Source of the DNA: Nageia nagi | Taxonomy: Eukaryota > Pinophyta | Reading direction: 5' to 3' | DNA: 64,000 nt | NCBI GenBank assembly: GCA_050084985.1 | Contig: JBITNC010000002.1 | Coordinates: 33,914,001 to 33,978,000, forward strand | Part shown: positions 1-12,429 of the stretch, one piece after another | Position numbering within the stretch: position 1 is the stretch's first letter | Layout of the letters: every line of letters begins with the position of its first letter | Translations under genes and position numbers: made by a program | Notes under the pieces: generated by a model | What the model was told of the DNA's origin: nothing | What the model saw: the letters and a program-made list of their open reading frames with translations, nothing else | The model's database searches: none

Positions 1-480
1 ATAAAATCTAACTATTTTCTATCATATCCAGGTCATATTTGTTAAATTCATAGCCAAATTCAAAGGTAAGTATACTAAATCCAATTTTTTACTTTCTAAA
101 GTATTTTTACAATAAATATTTAACATTTAATGGAAATAGAATATTTTTGCATGTATTTGATATTTTTATATTGAATTATAAAAATACAAAAAAAACCTCC
201 AAAATTGAATAAAAATAAAAATAAAACTAAATCTTAGGAACATGAAAACCCTAGACTCTAGATAAAAAACTAGGGTTTACAAAATTAAATCTAGGATTTG
301 AGAAAAAAGGACTAAGGTTTACAAAATTAAACTTAGGTTTGAAAAAAAAATTCAAAATTTGCAAATTAGGGTTTTAATTTTGTTGTAAAAATTTAAAATT
401 TTTGAAAATTCATTAAAATAAATACAAAAACATACCAAGAAATTCTTTAGCTCCTTTTTTTGGTCTTTGTTATATGGAAA
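1..480. other. AT-rich leader to telomere-like repeat; no gene seen
   Basis: Very AT-rich sequence with scattered ACTAGGGTTTACAAAATTAA-like phrases around 240-360. These look like the outermost, most decayed units of the repeat that follows. No open frame or RNA gene is visible. Confidence 0.5.
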
Positions 481-1215
481 TTACCATATGACTCCATTTG
501 TGTAAAAGTTTAGGGTTAATACTAGTAAAAATTTAGGGTTAACTTTTGTAAAAAATTAGGGTAAAGGTTTGTAAAAATTTGGGGTTAATTTTTGTAAAAA
601 ATTAGTGTTGATTTCTATAAAAAATTACGGTTAATTTTAACTTAAAATGTAGGGTTAATTTTAACTTAAAATGTGGGTTAATTTTTAATTAAAATTTAAG
701 ATTAATTTTGACTTAAAATTTAATGCTAATTTTTGTAAAAAAATTAGGGTTAATTTTTGTTAAAAATTTAAGATTAATTTTTTTAAATTTAGGGTTAATT
801 TATGTTAAAATGTGGGGTTAATGTTTGTAAAAAATTAAGGTTAATTTTCATAGAAAATTAGGGTTAATTTTAACTTAAAATTTAAGGTTAATTTTTGTAA
901 AACTTTAGGGTTAATTTTTGTAAAAAATTAGGATTAATTTTTGTAAAAATTTAGCGTTAATTTTTGTAAAAAATTAGGGTTAATATTTATAAAAAATTAG
1001 GGTTAATTTTGTACAAAATTAAGGGTTAATTTTTGTAAAAAATTTAGGGTTAATTTTGTAAAAAATTAGGGTTATTTTTGTAAAAATTAAGTGTTGATTT
1101 TGTAAAAATTAAGGGTTAATTTTTGTAAAAAATTATGGTTAATTTTTGTAAAAAATTTAAGAATAAATTTTGTAAAAATTGAGGTTTAATTTTTGTAAAA
1201 AAATATGATTAATTT
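480..1215 (+). repeat. Degenerate telomere-like tandem repeat, ~23-bp unit
   Basis: About thirty imperfect units of the form TTAGGGTTAATTTTTGTAAA run head to tail in one orientation. Each joins a plant-telomere-like TTAGGGTT core to a T/A-rich spacer. Units differ by point changes and 1-3 bp indels, so the array is old. It is flanked by ordinary AT-rich DNA, so it is an interstitial repeat and not a chromosome end. It encodes nothing. Confidence 0.75.
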
Positions 1216-2315
1216 TTAGGTGTTCAGTGTTTGGGTTAGGGTTTAAGGGTTAGAAGTTTAGGTTAGGATTTAAGGGTTAGGAGTTTGGGTTTAATTTTAA
1301 GGTTAAGAATTAAGATTTTTGGAGTTATATATGGTTAAGATTTAGGGGTTTGGATTAAGGGCTTGGGTTAGGGTTTGAGTTATGATTGAGAGTTAGGGTT
1401 TTATTTAACGTAACTTAAAATTTAATTTATAATTTAATTTAATTTTAAACATTTAATATTTTATTATTTATAAATTTTAAAAATATAATTCAAGTTAGGG
1501 GTTTAGGTTTAGGTGTTAGGTGTTTGGGTTAGGGTTTAAAGGTTTGGGTTAGAGTTTAAGGATTAAGGGTTTGGGTTCGAGTTTAGGGTTAATAATTAAG
1601 ATTTTTTGGAGTTATATATGGTTAGAATTTAGGGGTTTGGATTAAGGATTAAGGGTTTGGGTTAATATTTAATTAAGGGTTGGAGTTACGATTAGGAGTT
1701 AGGATTTTATTTTAACATAATTTAAAATTTCATTTATAATATAATTTAATTTTAAATTTTAAACATATTATTTATAAATTTTAAAAATATAATTCAAGTT
1801 ATTGGTTTAGGTTTAGGTGTTAAGTGTTTGGGTTAGGGTATAAAGGTTTAGGTTAGGGTTAGGGGTTGCGATACTTTAAGGGTTAGCATTTTGGATTAGG
1901 GTTTAAGGGTTTCAATTAGGATTTAAGGGTTAGGAGTTTGGGTTTGAGATTCAAGGTTAGGGCATTTTGGATTTGAGTCAAAAATTAGGGTTTAAGAGTT
2001 ATGGTTAGGAATTAAGGGTAAGGTTAGGATTTAAAGAATATTGTTAGGATTTATTAAGGATTATGGTTAGGGTCTAAGGGTTAGGAGTTTAAAGGTTAGG
2101 GGTTGGGGTTAGGGTTTAAGAGTTTAGGTTTGACTTAGGAGTTATGATTTAAGGGTTAAGGGTTTAGGTTTGAGTTGAGGGTTTATAATTTAAGTTAAGA
2201 TTTAGGGTTTAAGGATTAAGGGTTTGGGCATGAGTTGACAGTTAAGAATTAAGATATTAGAGGTTATATTTGGTTAGGATTTAGGGGCTAGTTAGGGGTT
2301 TGGGTTACTCATCAA
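1216..2315 (+). repeat. Telomere-like DNA in a ~300-bp higher-order repeat
   Basis: G-rich phrases such as GGGTTTAGGGTTAGG, GGGTTAGGGTTTAAGGG and GTTTGGGTTAGGG fill this block. A longer period is visible: an AT-rich spacer ending AAATATAATTCAAGTTA recurs at about 1485 and 1789 (offset ~304), followed each time by GTTTAGGTTTAGGTGTTA. A third, earlier phase starts near 1218. From 1800 to 2315 the order becomes irregular. The family is plant-type TTTAGGG variants; no coding content. Confidence 0.7.
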
Positions 2316-2519
2316 TATTGTTGTAACTTATTAACATAGCTTAAAAAAATAGACATGTTGCATTTACAAAGTTAACATCCTAAATTTCTTCCATCATATT
2401 CATATTGCAATGTGTCCCAATGAAAACCTTTATAAATTTAATATTGGCATACTATGTTAGGTTTATTAAATTGAATAGTTTTAAATTTTTTATACTAATA
2501 ATATTTTTTGTTATTATAT

Positions 2520-4080
2520 TTATTTAGTGATTATCATGGTCAAAATAGGAGGGAAAAGCAACCAAAACCTCCAAATTCAATTGCAAGCAAGAAGGGGTTT
2601 GTAAGTATTTATTTATGAATGTGACTTGTAATTTTTATTTAATAGTATTCATTTCAAAAGAAAAATTAACTTTATTTTTTTTTAACTTTTTAACAGAGTA
2701 TGATGATTCCCAAACTATATAAAATGGCACACACAATGGATGTAAAGGAGTGAGATTGATAGAGAAATTAATAGACAAATGGGCATTGGACCTTCATCTA
2801 CTAGGCCTTCTTGGCTTGCTACTACCATAGATTGACCATCATTGATGGCCTCATCACCAGATGGTAACATTATTTATTTTTTTAATTTTAAAAAATTGAT
2901 TAAAGTTACCTTTTATTAATTAAATGTTACATTCAATAAAGATAGTCTAAGTGATGTGGTAATTATCGATGTACAGTCAATCAATATGGAGACTGTATTT
3001 GCAACATGCAAAGGCACCAATGACGTTGAGATTAAGGTGGATGAGAAGGGTGTTGTAATTAAAGATCAAAAAGGTAAGAATTGATTTTTAAAAATATATA
3101 TTTATATATTTATTTTGGAATATATTAATTTACTAATATTATTAAATTCTCTTCAAGACATTTTTTTATGACACTCTCAAGAAATGCACTTTCCATCGAT
3201 TCAATCCCATCATAGATCTCGAGTGGAAAAAATAAAGTGAAATAGGTATATATATAATTTTTATGCTTAATTTTATACTTAATTTTTTTATAAATTATTA
3301 TTAATAGTACATTTTACTTATTTTTTAATTCTTTTTTAAAAAATTATCTATTTTGTAGCAAAACAAAGAGTCATAAATATCTTGAAAAGAGAATTTGGTG
3401 ATGCACGGAACCCAAAATGGGCATTGCAACAAATGGGCAAGAATTTGAATTGGAGGAGAGATAAAATAAGGAATACAATATAAAAAAATTCCTAAAAATC
3501 AATGTAAAGGAAGTAGGCCTATAGATGTTGAAAAGAAGGTGTGGAAGATACCGATGAAGAAGGTGGAGGAGAAGGAAGCACATAGAAAATCCACTATTGA
3601 ACCATTGTGGTTCGAAAAAGCCTCGCATGCCTGATACAACACATCTTCCATGACATATACCCATAAGTCAGGCAAATCGAGAAAAGTAGGGACTAAAACA
3701 AGATATGTAAGTATATTAAATTATTTATTTCATATTTTATGCATGAATAGTTATATAATTAAGTTATATACATAAAATATTATTTAAATAAATATGTATT
3801 TTTGTAATATGATAAATATGGTAGGTATCCTACAAAAGATGAAGTAAAATTTACAGTGAAAATTGGTTTTCAAGCACTAGTATTGAAAATACCTTTTGAG
3901 ATTATAAGTAATATTTAAATATTTTTTAATTAATTATATTATTTTAATATTGACTCATAAAATTTTTAATTTTTCTTATTTACTAATATTTAGCTAATTA
4001 TTCTTTGTAGGGTGAGGAGGGTCGATCGGAGGGTGGCCAAGAGGAGGGTGACCAAGAGGAGTGGTAAGTTTTGAGAATGA
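2520..4080 (+). pseudogene. Decayed multi-exon gene, possibly En/Spm-type transposase-associated protein
   Basis: Short peptide-like stretches lie between AT-rich, intron-like gaps. At about 2940-3080 a frame reads DSLSDVVIIDVQSINM and onward to a donor-like AAAGGTAAGAA. At 3360-3480 a frame reads KREFGDARNPKWALQQMGKN, followed at 3510-3710 by a basic stretch with VEEKEAHRKST and THKSGKSRKVGTKTRY. The order, a WR-type motif and then an E-rich/K-rich stretch ending in HxSGxRK, recalls the plant Transposase_24 (Ptta/En/Spm) family. Stops interrupt it and no start is clear. An Asp/Glu/Gly-rich tail follows at 4010-4070. Family assignment is inference; a host pseudogene is the alternative. Confidence 0.4.
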
Positions 4081-4404
4081 ATGAAGATGATGAAGATGAA
4101 AATAGGCATGGTCATGATAGTGAATGATCCATTACCATGCATTTGTACACTAGGCATGGACATTTTTTGTTGACTGATTGAGATTATACACATATGATTA
4201 TTAATTTAATGTGTTATATTATTACATAATGTGTTTTAAGTTTATTCTTATTATGCTTATATGTTTAAATTTTATTTTTTTTACTCTTAATTTATTATTT
4301 GAATTTATTTTGAATGTATCTTGAATGTATGTATATATTACATTTAATGTATTATACACTACACACAAAAAAGAAATAATAAGTAATAATAATTTTTTTT
4401 AAAT

Positions 4405-4745
4405 ATGATGCAAAAATTGATGCTTTATGAGTCAAGACCTTGACACTTTATGATTCAATACCTTGATGCTTTAGGAGTCAAGTTTTTGAAGTTTTAGGAT
4501 TCAATTTTTGATGTTTTATGATTCAAAACCTTGATGTTTTTTGAGTCATTACCTTGAGAGTTTTTGAGATATTACCTTGACACTTTATGAGTTAACTACT
4601 TGACTTGTTTGGATTCATTAAATTGATATTTTATGAGTCATTTTTTATGCTTTATGAGTCAAAACCTTGATAATTTTTGAGTCATTTTTTTGACATTTTG
4701 CACATCAGGGTTGATGCATTATGTGTCCCTACTATGATGCTTTGG
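4405..4745 (+). repeat. 23-bp minisatellite
   Basis: Around twelve imperfect copies of ACCTTGATGCTTTATGAGTC(AA) follow each other at 22-24 bp spacing. The unit pairs a TTGATG/TTGACA half with a TATGAGTCA/TATGATTCA half. It sits just outside the 3' end of the minus-strand Ty3 element, so it may belong to that element's terminal region. No reading frame runs through it. Confidence 0.7.
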
Positions 4746-4929
4746 ATGATGAAGAAAAAAATTTGATGACATTTTGCTTGATGCATGGGTTGAAACTCCC
4801 CTTAACATCACATGAGGCATTAATTTGATGCCAAAAAAACTAAAAAAAATATATTGGTGTTTGACACATTGGATGATACAAAATCATTTAAATGTAGTAG
4901 TGGCATTTACACATTTACCTTGAATGGAG

Positions 4930-5860
4930 ACCATTTAAACTTCTTATCAAAATATTCCTTTTGCTTGATTTTCTTCTTTTCAATGGTTTCATTAGTTGCT
5001 TGGTGCATCTCTTCTAATTGTTGAAGATGCATTAATTTATTACCAATATATTATCCTTCATCCTTTATTTTCCTTGAAATAATTCATAAATTTGGAATAT
5101 AAAATTCAACAAGCAAAATAGGATCAATTACATCAGATAAATAGAATGGAGAATACTCAATTGATGTCTTTATTTTAACTCTATATACCTATCGTGATGC
5201 ATGAATCCTTTTATCTCATGTATGCACCTTCAATGTTGCATCCTTAACAAGGATCTAATGTAAAACATGATTAATCTATTCTATTTGACCTTTAGTGTTT
5301 GGTTTATGAGGGGTTGACTTTCTATACTTAATTACAAGTCAACTTATTAAATATTCTACTACCTCATTGATGAATTGAGTTCTTTGATATGTCACAATCC
5401 CTAATGGACATCTAAATCTTTTCACAATACACTTATACAAAAATCTTGCTAACTCCTCCATTGATTCTTCCTTCAATGGTATTAATTTTACTTATTTAGT
5501 CAAATTAATAATTTTTAGCCACAATAATATATTTATTTCACCTTGATGTAGGAGGCAGTGATCCTATAATATCAATTCCCCATTTCTTAAATAGTCCAAA
5601 GGGAAAAAAATGGGATATAACATTGCAAATGTTATTCTATGATTTCTATAAGATTGAAAAGCATCACAACTTTTACAATAATTGAAATAATATTTAAAAA
5701 GAGTAGGCTAGTAATAAGCTACATCCAATAGTCTTCTTGTTATCAATTAGCTAAAAAATTTCCCTCCAAATATACCTTCATGCATCTCTATTAATAAATC
5801 TTTACCTTGATCTTGTCTAATGACACAAAGATATTTTCCATTTATTCTAACTCTATAAAA
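4930..5860 (-). pseudogene. Ty3 integrase remnant
   Basis: On the minus strand, broken frames read FRCPLGIVTYQRTQFINEVV, matching the region of the second catalytic Asp in Ty3 integrases (usual IVSDRGTQF; here Asp is Tyr). Then KSTPHKPNTKGQIE matches the YHPQTNGQTE motif and third acidic residue (about 5290-5450). Downstream, SIEYSPFYLSDVIDPILLVE matches the conserved block after the core. The zinc-binding HHCC region upstream is barely visible. No chromodomain was seen. Catalytic loss means it is inactive. Confidence 0.7.
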
Positions 5861-5989
5861 TACCCCATCCACAAGTGTATAGATTCTAATTCACTTGAGT
5901 AATTTTTTTTTTCTTGGATGTGGACCTCTCTTAAAACTTGAAGTCACTCAAATAATTTCAAAAATCAATGTACTTATTTGGAATCATCT

Positions 5990-7440
5990 CCATGGAAAAT
6001 AAAGTTACATCAGGAAAATCATCATCATCATAAGAAGATTTGATCCTCTCATATGCTCTAGATAATGCACAAGCATTGATATGCTTCTTGTCTAGTATAT
6101 CCATGATATCAAATATGTCTTCTTATAATAGGAATATCCACCTTGTAATCCTTCCCATAGGATTAGACTTATTAATGATATACTTCAAATCTTGATGATC
6201 AGTAACCATAGTGAAATTTTACCCTAATAAGTACTTTCTAACTTTCTTCAAATAAAAAAGTCTAAATAAAGCTTCTTTTTCAATAATTGTATAATTTACA
6301 TTAGTATTTCTCATTCATTAACTTCCAAAATGGATAGGATGATCATTTTCACCTTCATCTTTTTGAATGAGTGTACTACCTAGTGCCTTATTTTATGTAT
6401 TATTCTATACTATGAATGGTATACTCTAATTATAATTATTCAAAATAGCTATTATTTTCAATTCTTTATTCAACTCCTCAAATGCTTTTCTTGCTTCTTT
6501 TCCTGGTTCACATAGTATATCCTTCTTTAAAAATTAAGTCAATGGTCAATAAATCTTGGAGAAATTCTCAATAAATTTTTTGTAGTACCCAACATACCCC
6601 AAGAATAATATTATTTTTCTCTTATTCCCTATAAATTGAAGCTCTTTAATCTTATCCACTTTCTTTGGATATGTTTCAATCTTATTCTTAGATACATATC
6701 CCAAGAGTATTCCCTTCAAGCATCCAAAAATATATTTGGTTGGATTCAATGATGCTCTTTCTTATCTTAATCTTTCAAAATACTTATAAATTTTCCCCAA
6801 ATTATTTTCCTTTCATATATATAGAACTCATTTAGATAAACTCTAACGAATGTTCCAATATAGGGCTCAAAAATTTTATTCATAAGTCTCTAACATGTAC
6901 CAAGAGCATTACACAATCCAAAGGGCATTACTTGGTAAGCAAATGTACCCCATGGAGTGGTGAAAGTTATATTTAGTTGATCCTTATTTGTTATACAAGC
7001 TTGGTTATATATTTTGTAACCATCTACATAACTATAACAATCATATCCTGCCACTTCATCCAAAATGTGATCTAAAAAAGAAAGAGGATAATGATTTTTC
7101 TTTGTGAATTTATTTAAACTTTAAATAATCTACATATTATTATCTTCCCATTATTCTTTTTGGATAACACAATAGGAGGAACCCATCTTGAATTATCTAC
7201 ATAACATATATATCATGCATTTAAGAGCTTATTTATTTCCATTTTTATTTTTTTAGAGAAATTTGGATTCACCTTATAAGGCATATATTTAATGGTCTTA
7301 GTATTCTCTATCAATTCAATTGAATGTTCTACCCATGTTACTTGTTTTAACTTCACATAATCAAAAAGTGAATAGATTAATATACCTTCAAAAAAGTTGA
7401 AAATACTCTTCCTTATCATTTTGTAAATTGATTAGTAGAT
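5990..7440 (-). pseudogene. Ty3 reverse transcriptase and RNase H remnant
   Basis: Minus-strand pieces in order: HSIELIENTKTIKYMPYKVN (7213-7419), the typical N-terminal RT block; SRWVPPIV near 7150-7200; FAYQVMPFGLCNALGT at about 6890-6950, matching the MPFGLxNAPxTF block; VYLNE where YxDD should be (about 6840), so the catalytic pair is lost; FLGYVGYYKKFIENFSKIY (6546-6749), the RT-RNase H linker. RNase H follows at 5990-6370 with SALGSTLIQKDE and YTIIEKEAL and VTDHQDLKYI. Stops and indels break it throughout. Confidence 0.75.
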
Positions 7441-7734
7441 TCAATAGGTGAATTTGGAAATATATCCATCATCAAGACATCAACATCATCCTCATCTTTA
7501 GTATCTATATCACTATTACTTGTATAGCTTGAAGATTTCCATTCTTCGCTCTCAAACTTTGATATCTTTGAAATATGACTTAAGGGAAATACTAGAATTC
7601 TTACTTTATCTTATCATATTGTCATGCATCCCTCATTCCAATAGTTACAAGCATAAACTCTTCTTAAATATGGTTTTCTCAAAAGCATGGGATAAGCTAT
7701 TGAACAATCCTTCATAACATGAAAATCTACCAAA

Positions 7735-10165
7735 GATAAGTCATTTAGATAAGATAAGATAAGATAAGTCTTTTATAGTCATTTTAAACCCAAAGATTTA
7801 TAGGACTTATAAAAAATTATTTTGATAAGAAAAGAAAGAATATGTATCAACTAAGTATTTGAATGATTATTTATCATATAATTAAGTCATATAATAAAAT
7901 TACCAAGCTTATTTTGATTCTCTTGGATTAAGAAGCAATGGAGTAAGTTGTAATCACAAATACCTTTGTAGGTTTCTTTTATGTCTTTGTAGAGTGGACA
8001 AACAAAAAAAGAGAAAATGATATCTTATATGGCATATAGGTTACAAATTTTACAAATTATTTTATCCCAAGGTATTTTTGTTAATGTCCATATATCAGTT
8101 TCACTATGAAGTTCATGTAAATTAGTTCTTAATTTAGCAATCACAACTTTATTTTTGAAATTAATAATATTATATGGATATGAAGAATGTTTAAGTTTTG
8201 GATTCATAATATTTTAAGAGTTTTTTTTTACAAAATTTTGAATTACTTTATTTGCAATTTGCACTTCTAATTTTTTGCTACCAGAAAGGATGATGTTGTT
8301 ATTTATACCCCTAAAATAAAACTATTTAGCAAAGTCTTTCAGCCAACCTCTTTTAAGACACTGATGAGTTGGGCCAATTTTTTGGGAAACTATATGTAAT
8401 CTAAGGTGATATACTTTTGAAACCTTATAATTATATAATATAAATTGTTTTAAGGCTCCACTTTCAATAGGAAGTAACCCAATTTACATTAGAAGTATAA
8501 TATATGGTATGTTATTATTAATTTTGAATTTATAAAGGATAAATTATTTTTGAATTTGCTCAATTTTATTTCGAGTTTGTTAGGAAATAATTCCATCCTA
8601 GACTTTGCAATCATAATACTAGAGCTACAAGCCAAGAAAAAAGAGTTTTCTTTTTATCCATGTTCCAAAGTCCTACATCTTTACACTTATTTACCAAGCC
8701 ATAGAAAGTTTTACACCTAGAAGAGATTCTTTTTGCAACACTTAAGATCCAATTTAGTTTATGATGTATGTCAATACTTAAGTATTTATAAGAGTAGACT
8801 ATTGCTAAAGGTTGATTATTAAAGAGGATTATAGGGTGAGATACCTTTTAGATTTAATGATCACAATTTTAATTTTATCTATATTAATGGTTAATTTGAA
8901 TATGTTGCAAAATGTTTAAAGGATATTTAATTATTTTACAAGATCGTAATAATGTCAAGCTAACAATACAATATCATTTGTGTAAATAAAAAGAAAAATA
9001 ATAATGTTATGAAGGTTGATACCTGTACATCTAACTTTTTCGAAAAAAATTCTAGTTAATCTATAACAATATCAAAAAAAGTAGGGGAAAGTAGACAACC
9101 TTATTTATCTTTAATCTTTCAACTAATTTCCTTAGACCATCCTTGATTAGTTTTATGTTTGGTAATAACTTGTTCATAAAGTTTATAAACAAGGAATATT
9201 AGTTCAAAAGGTAAGTCTAAGTTAGCCATTATTGCAGGCAATGGAGAACACAACCATACCAAACCCTTGAGGTTACATTATACCGATCAACAGTAGAAGA
9301 TCAACAACCATATGTTTTAATATTTTACACCTAGGAGCAGTATCAAATAATTTTTTAAAATCTATAAAGTAACCAAATAAATATTTTTTTATCATTTTGA
9401 TAGGTTTTAACAATAACTTGAAAAGTGAAGAGGTGATCAATTATTGAATGTTTACTTCTAAAATTGGCTTGCCCTTTAGCTCTTAAATTATTGTCATTAA
9501 GCCAAATATTAATTTTATTTTTTTATAATACTACCATAGAGTTTGACAAGAAGAGAACTTATCATAATAGTTATCTAATTTGAAGGGTTGCTTTTATCTC
9601 TAATTTTATAAATAGGAATGATTAAAATAACAGTCCATTGCTAATCCTTCTTTAAGAGAAGTGTTGAAAAGGGTTTGGATATGGGAAGCAAGGATAGAGC
9701 TACCAATATTCGAAACTTTTGCTTAATAACCTTCTATGTCTTTGGCCTTTCCATTTGATAACCTTTTAATTCCATATTTAATATCATTTAAATAGAACAC
9801 ATTCTTTAGGTTGAAATAAGATGCAAACTCTTGAAAATATTCTTCTAATTTTAGAGGGGAACTATGCTAATTTTTAGGTAGCAATTCCAACTATTTAAGT
9901 CAATTTGAGATTCAACTATGATTTTTCTACGTAAAATTATTTTCCAAAACTATTTTGTATTATGTTTATACAAATCTAAAAAAAATTCTTCTTGATGATT
10001 AAGAAATAATTGCTTCTTATATTTAAGTAATATTTTATATTGTTTATCTATATCATTTAGATTAATTTTAATATTTTTTTCTAGTAATTTTGCATCCCAT
10101 GTCACACGATCTATTTGAAATAACTTCTTTTGGTTTTGTTTTACCCTTATTTAATGACCTCAAAT
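7735..10165 (-). mobile_element. LINE retrotransposon fragment inserted in the Ty3 element
   Basis: Minus-strand frames give non-LTR RT motifs in order. NGKAKDIEGY lies near 9735-9770. GCLLSPTFFDIVID at about 9057-9100 matches QGCPLSPTLFxxYID. TNDIVLLA at about 8953-8980 matches the YADDIVLL catalytic box with the first Asp changed. The C-terminal Cys region reads KIICKICNLYAI (8025-8207), then FVCPLYKDIRETYKG. The endonuclease is absent, so the copy is 5'-truncated. The 3' end probably lies near the (GATAA)n run at 7741-7770. It interrupts gag-pol of the surrounding Ty3 element and is therefore younger than it. Confidence 0.75.
7741..7772. repeat. (GATAA)n microsatellite, probable LINE tail
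   Basis: Four to five GATAA units follow the decayed C-terminus of the minus-strand LINE. Simple repeats at this place often are the 3' tail of a LINE copy. The reading as a tail is inference. Confidence 0.5.
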
Positions 10166-10199
10166 GTAATGTAGACTCATAATTAATTTTTAGACAACA

Positions 10200-11450
10200 T
10201 ATTCATAATATAAATTGTTATAATATTTACAACAACATCTCCATCTAATACTACATTAGGGATAAACAAACTACTACAAAGCACCTCAACTTGGTGAGCA
10301 TATGGATCCACTTCTAGTTCTAGGATAGGAACATCCACTTGCTTCTTCTTACATGCATTGAGTCTATTTCACAAGTCTCTTCTCTTCTCAAAAGAGAATG
10401 CTAACAATTGACCATATGTAATATTGGTAGGATGTAAAAATAGATCCTCCAAAATTAAATAAGATACTTGGTATTAAATAAGATACTTGGCCATGGGATA
10501 TTGAAAATTCTTTTTACCTTATCCTATTTTGTCTTCTTAGCCTCTTGTTCTCACTCATTTACATACTTTGTGATAAGAAAATTAAACTCTTATTCTTTCA
10601 CCACATCTATAGGTACCTTTCCCTTTTTATCCTTTATTCTTGAAGTTTATGGCTTACTCAAATAATTAGTCTTGTAGTGCCCCTTGTTCCCACATTTATA
10701 ACATGTGATATCTATTGCATTCTTTTTAATACCATGATATTTTCCTTAGGGATGTTGTGGTACCATAACTTTCTTCCCTTAGAGAAGATTAATAGCCAAT
10801 TATCCCATTTTACAAATCAAATCATCATATTATGTTAAAGAGATAGAAATGAGTGATGTACCAAATGCCAAAGGCTTTGTAATAGCACTTGGTGATGAAG
10901 GAACTATCATTTCTTCATTTTATTCCCCCATACTTTCCTCTTATATTTTCATTATCTGCTTAGCTTGTTCCATAGTGGTAGTTCTTTCGTACTTCACCCT
11001 TTATTGAATATCTTGCCTCATCTTAGAGATAAAGTGCTTTAGAAGTAGTCTATCAACAACATCGATGAATTCATCACCAAGATTATATTTTTGAACTTGT
11101 ACCTTAATCATCCTCCTCAATTCTTATGATTGAGCATAGTAGTTTCTAATCATCTCATTTTCTCCTTTGCCCATCTTGTTGATCTCAATCATGAGGACAA
11201 AGTACTTTTGGCCCAAACTCTTGAAGAAATCTCTCTTGAACTTGATCCCAAGAATTTTACATAGCTTCCTTTTGTGTGTTGTCTTATCGATGAGTTTTGC
11301 CATCTAAGAAGATAGGAATAAATTCCACCCATTGTGCCTTCACAATCGATTCATTGCAAATGCATGTTCTCTTGAACTCTTTCAAAAATGTTTGAGCATC
11401 TTCATGATATTGAAAAATGAAAACATGAATTTTATGCATGATAACAAAAA
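10200..11450 (-). pseudogene. Ty3 gag remnant with zinc knuckle
   Basis: The minus strand encodes a retroviral-type knuckle at about 10680-10720: CYKCGNKGHYKTNY. This fits CX2CX4HX4C except that the last Cys is Tyr, a likely loss of zinc binding. Upstream (11150-11420) broken frames carry the Gag core, including EFKRTCICNESIVKAQW and VQERFLQEFGPK. Multiple stops are present. The 5' boundary toward 11470 is not sharp. Confidence 0.65.
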
Positions 11451-11689
11451 TAATCTTGTAATTATAAGATTAACATTAGGGTAAGTTCAAGAAGATAAGT
11501 CCCACTTTTGGCCAAAAAGGGGAAGTGTTTTCCCTGATTTTGAGGTTTGCTCATACTTGATCTCAAAAGTTGAAGCACTTGGATTTCGATTCTTGAAAAA
11601 GGTCACTTAAGTAAAAATGTAGTTCTCGAAGTATAATTTTCAAATATGTAATTTATTCTAATACTGAGATGATAGAAATTAATATTTGG

Positions 11690-12420
11690 TAGGCATGTTT
11701 AAAATCCATTGTTTAAAAAATACAATTTCAAGACCATACCCCCATTGTGTCCAGCAAGCATAATTGGACCTAAATTAAAATATATTTTAAAATCCTTTTG
11801 GGTAAAGATACCTAAGACACTAGATATTGTGGAGGATATTTTTATGTAATTTTTTCAAGAATATTTTATTTTTTATAATTTTTTTATTAACCATGATTAT
11901 CATTTCGAAAATTACTCATGTTTGACAAGCATAATTTGACCTAAATTTATCATTTTTAATTTTTTTTAATATTATGAAGAACTATATGCAGATTGTGCAC
12001 ATATATTATTTTTGTCACAATTCCAACAAAATAAAAAGTTATTAAATAAATACAAAACCCATTGTTTAAAAAATATAGTTTCAGGACCATACCCATCATG
12101 TCCATCAAGCAATTAGATCTAAATTAAAATATTTTTTTAAATCCTTTTGGTTAAAGATACCTAAGATAGTAAATATTGTGGAGGATATTTTTGTGTATTT
12201 TTTTAGTGAATATTTTATTCTTTATTAATTTTTTATTGGCCATTAGTATTGTTTCAAAAAATACTTGTGTCCAACAAGCATAATTTGAATAAAATTTGTC
12301 ATTTTAATTTATATTTTATTTAACTTGTGAAGAATTGTATGCAAATTATGCACATATGTTATTTTTTCATAATTCCAAAAAAATAAAAAGTTATTAAACA
12401 AATACAAAAACCTAGCAGTT
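11690..12420. repeat. ~352-bp tandem duplication
   Basis: The segment starting CCATTGTTTAAAAAATAC at about 11708 recurs at about 12059. Shared landmarks include GACCATACCC, AAATCCTTTTGG, AGATACCTAAGA, GTGGAGGATATTTTT and, near each end, TATGCACATATgTTATTTTT-like text. Copies differ by substitutions and small indels. It lies next to the gag end of the Ty3 element, so it might be leader or LTR material, but this is not shown. Confidence 0.75.
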
Positions 12421-12429
12421 CATAAGACT

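Larger units (their letters stand above)
4900..11470 (-). mobile_element. Broken Ty3/gypsy retrotransposon, split by a LINE
   Basis: Reading on the minus strand gives the Ty3 order gag (11450-10200), RT and RNase H (7440-5990), integrase (5860-4930). The domain order integrase-last fixes the Ty3 superfamily. A LINE at about 7735-10165 separates gag from RT, so protease was lost or lies at its edges. No convincing LTR pair or primer site was found on either side, and no chromodomain follows the integrase. Every domain has stops and frameshifts. Confidence 0.75.

Noticed and set aside
480-2315. A chromosome end (true telomere)
   Set aside because: Units are degenerate with long AT spacers, and the array is flanked by other DNA on both sides.
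3371-3664. 97-codon open frame, minus strand
   Set aside because: The plus strand has the better protein-like text; this frame has no motif and is probably a shadow.
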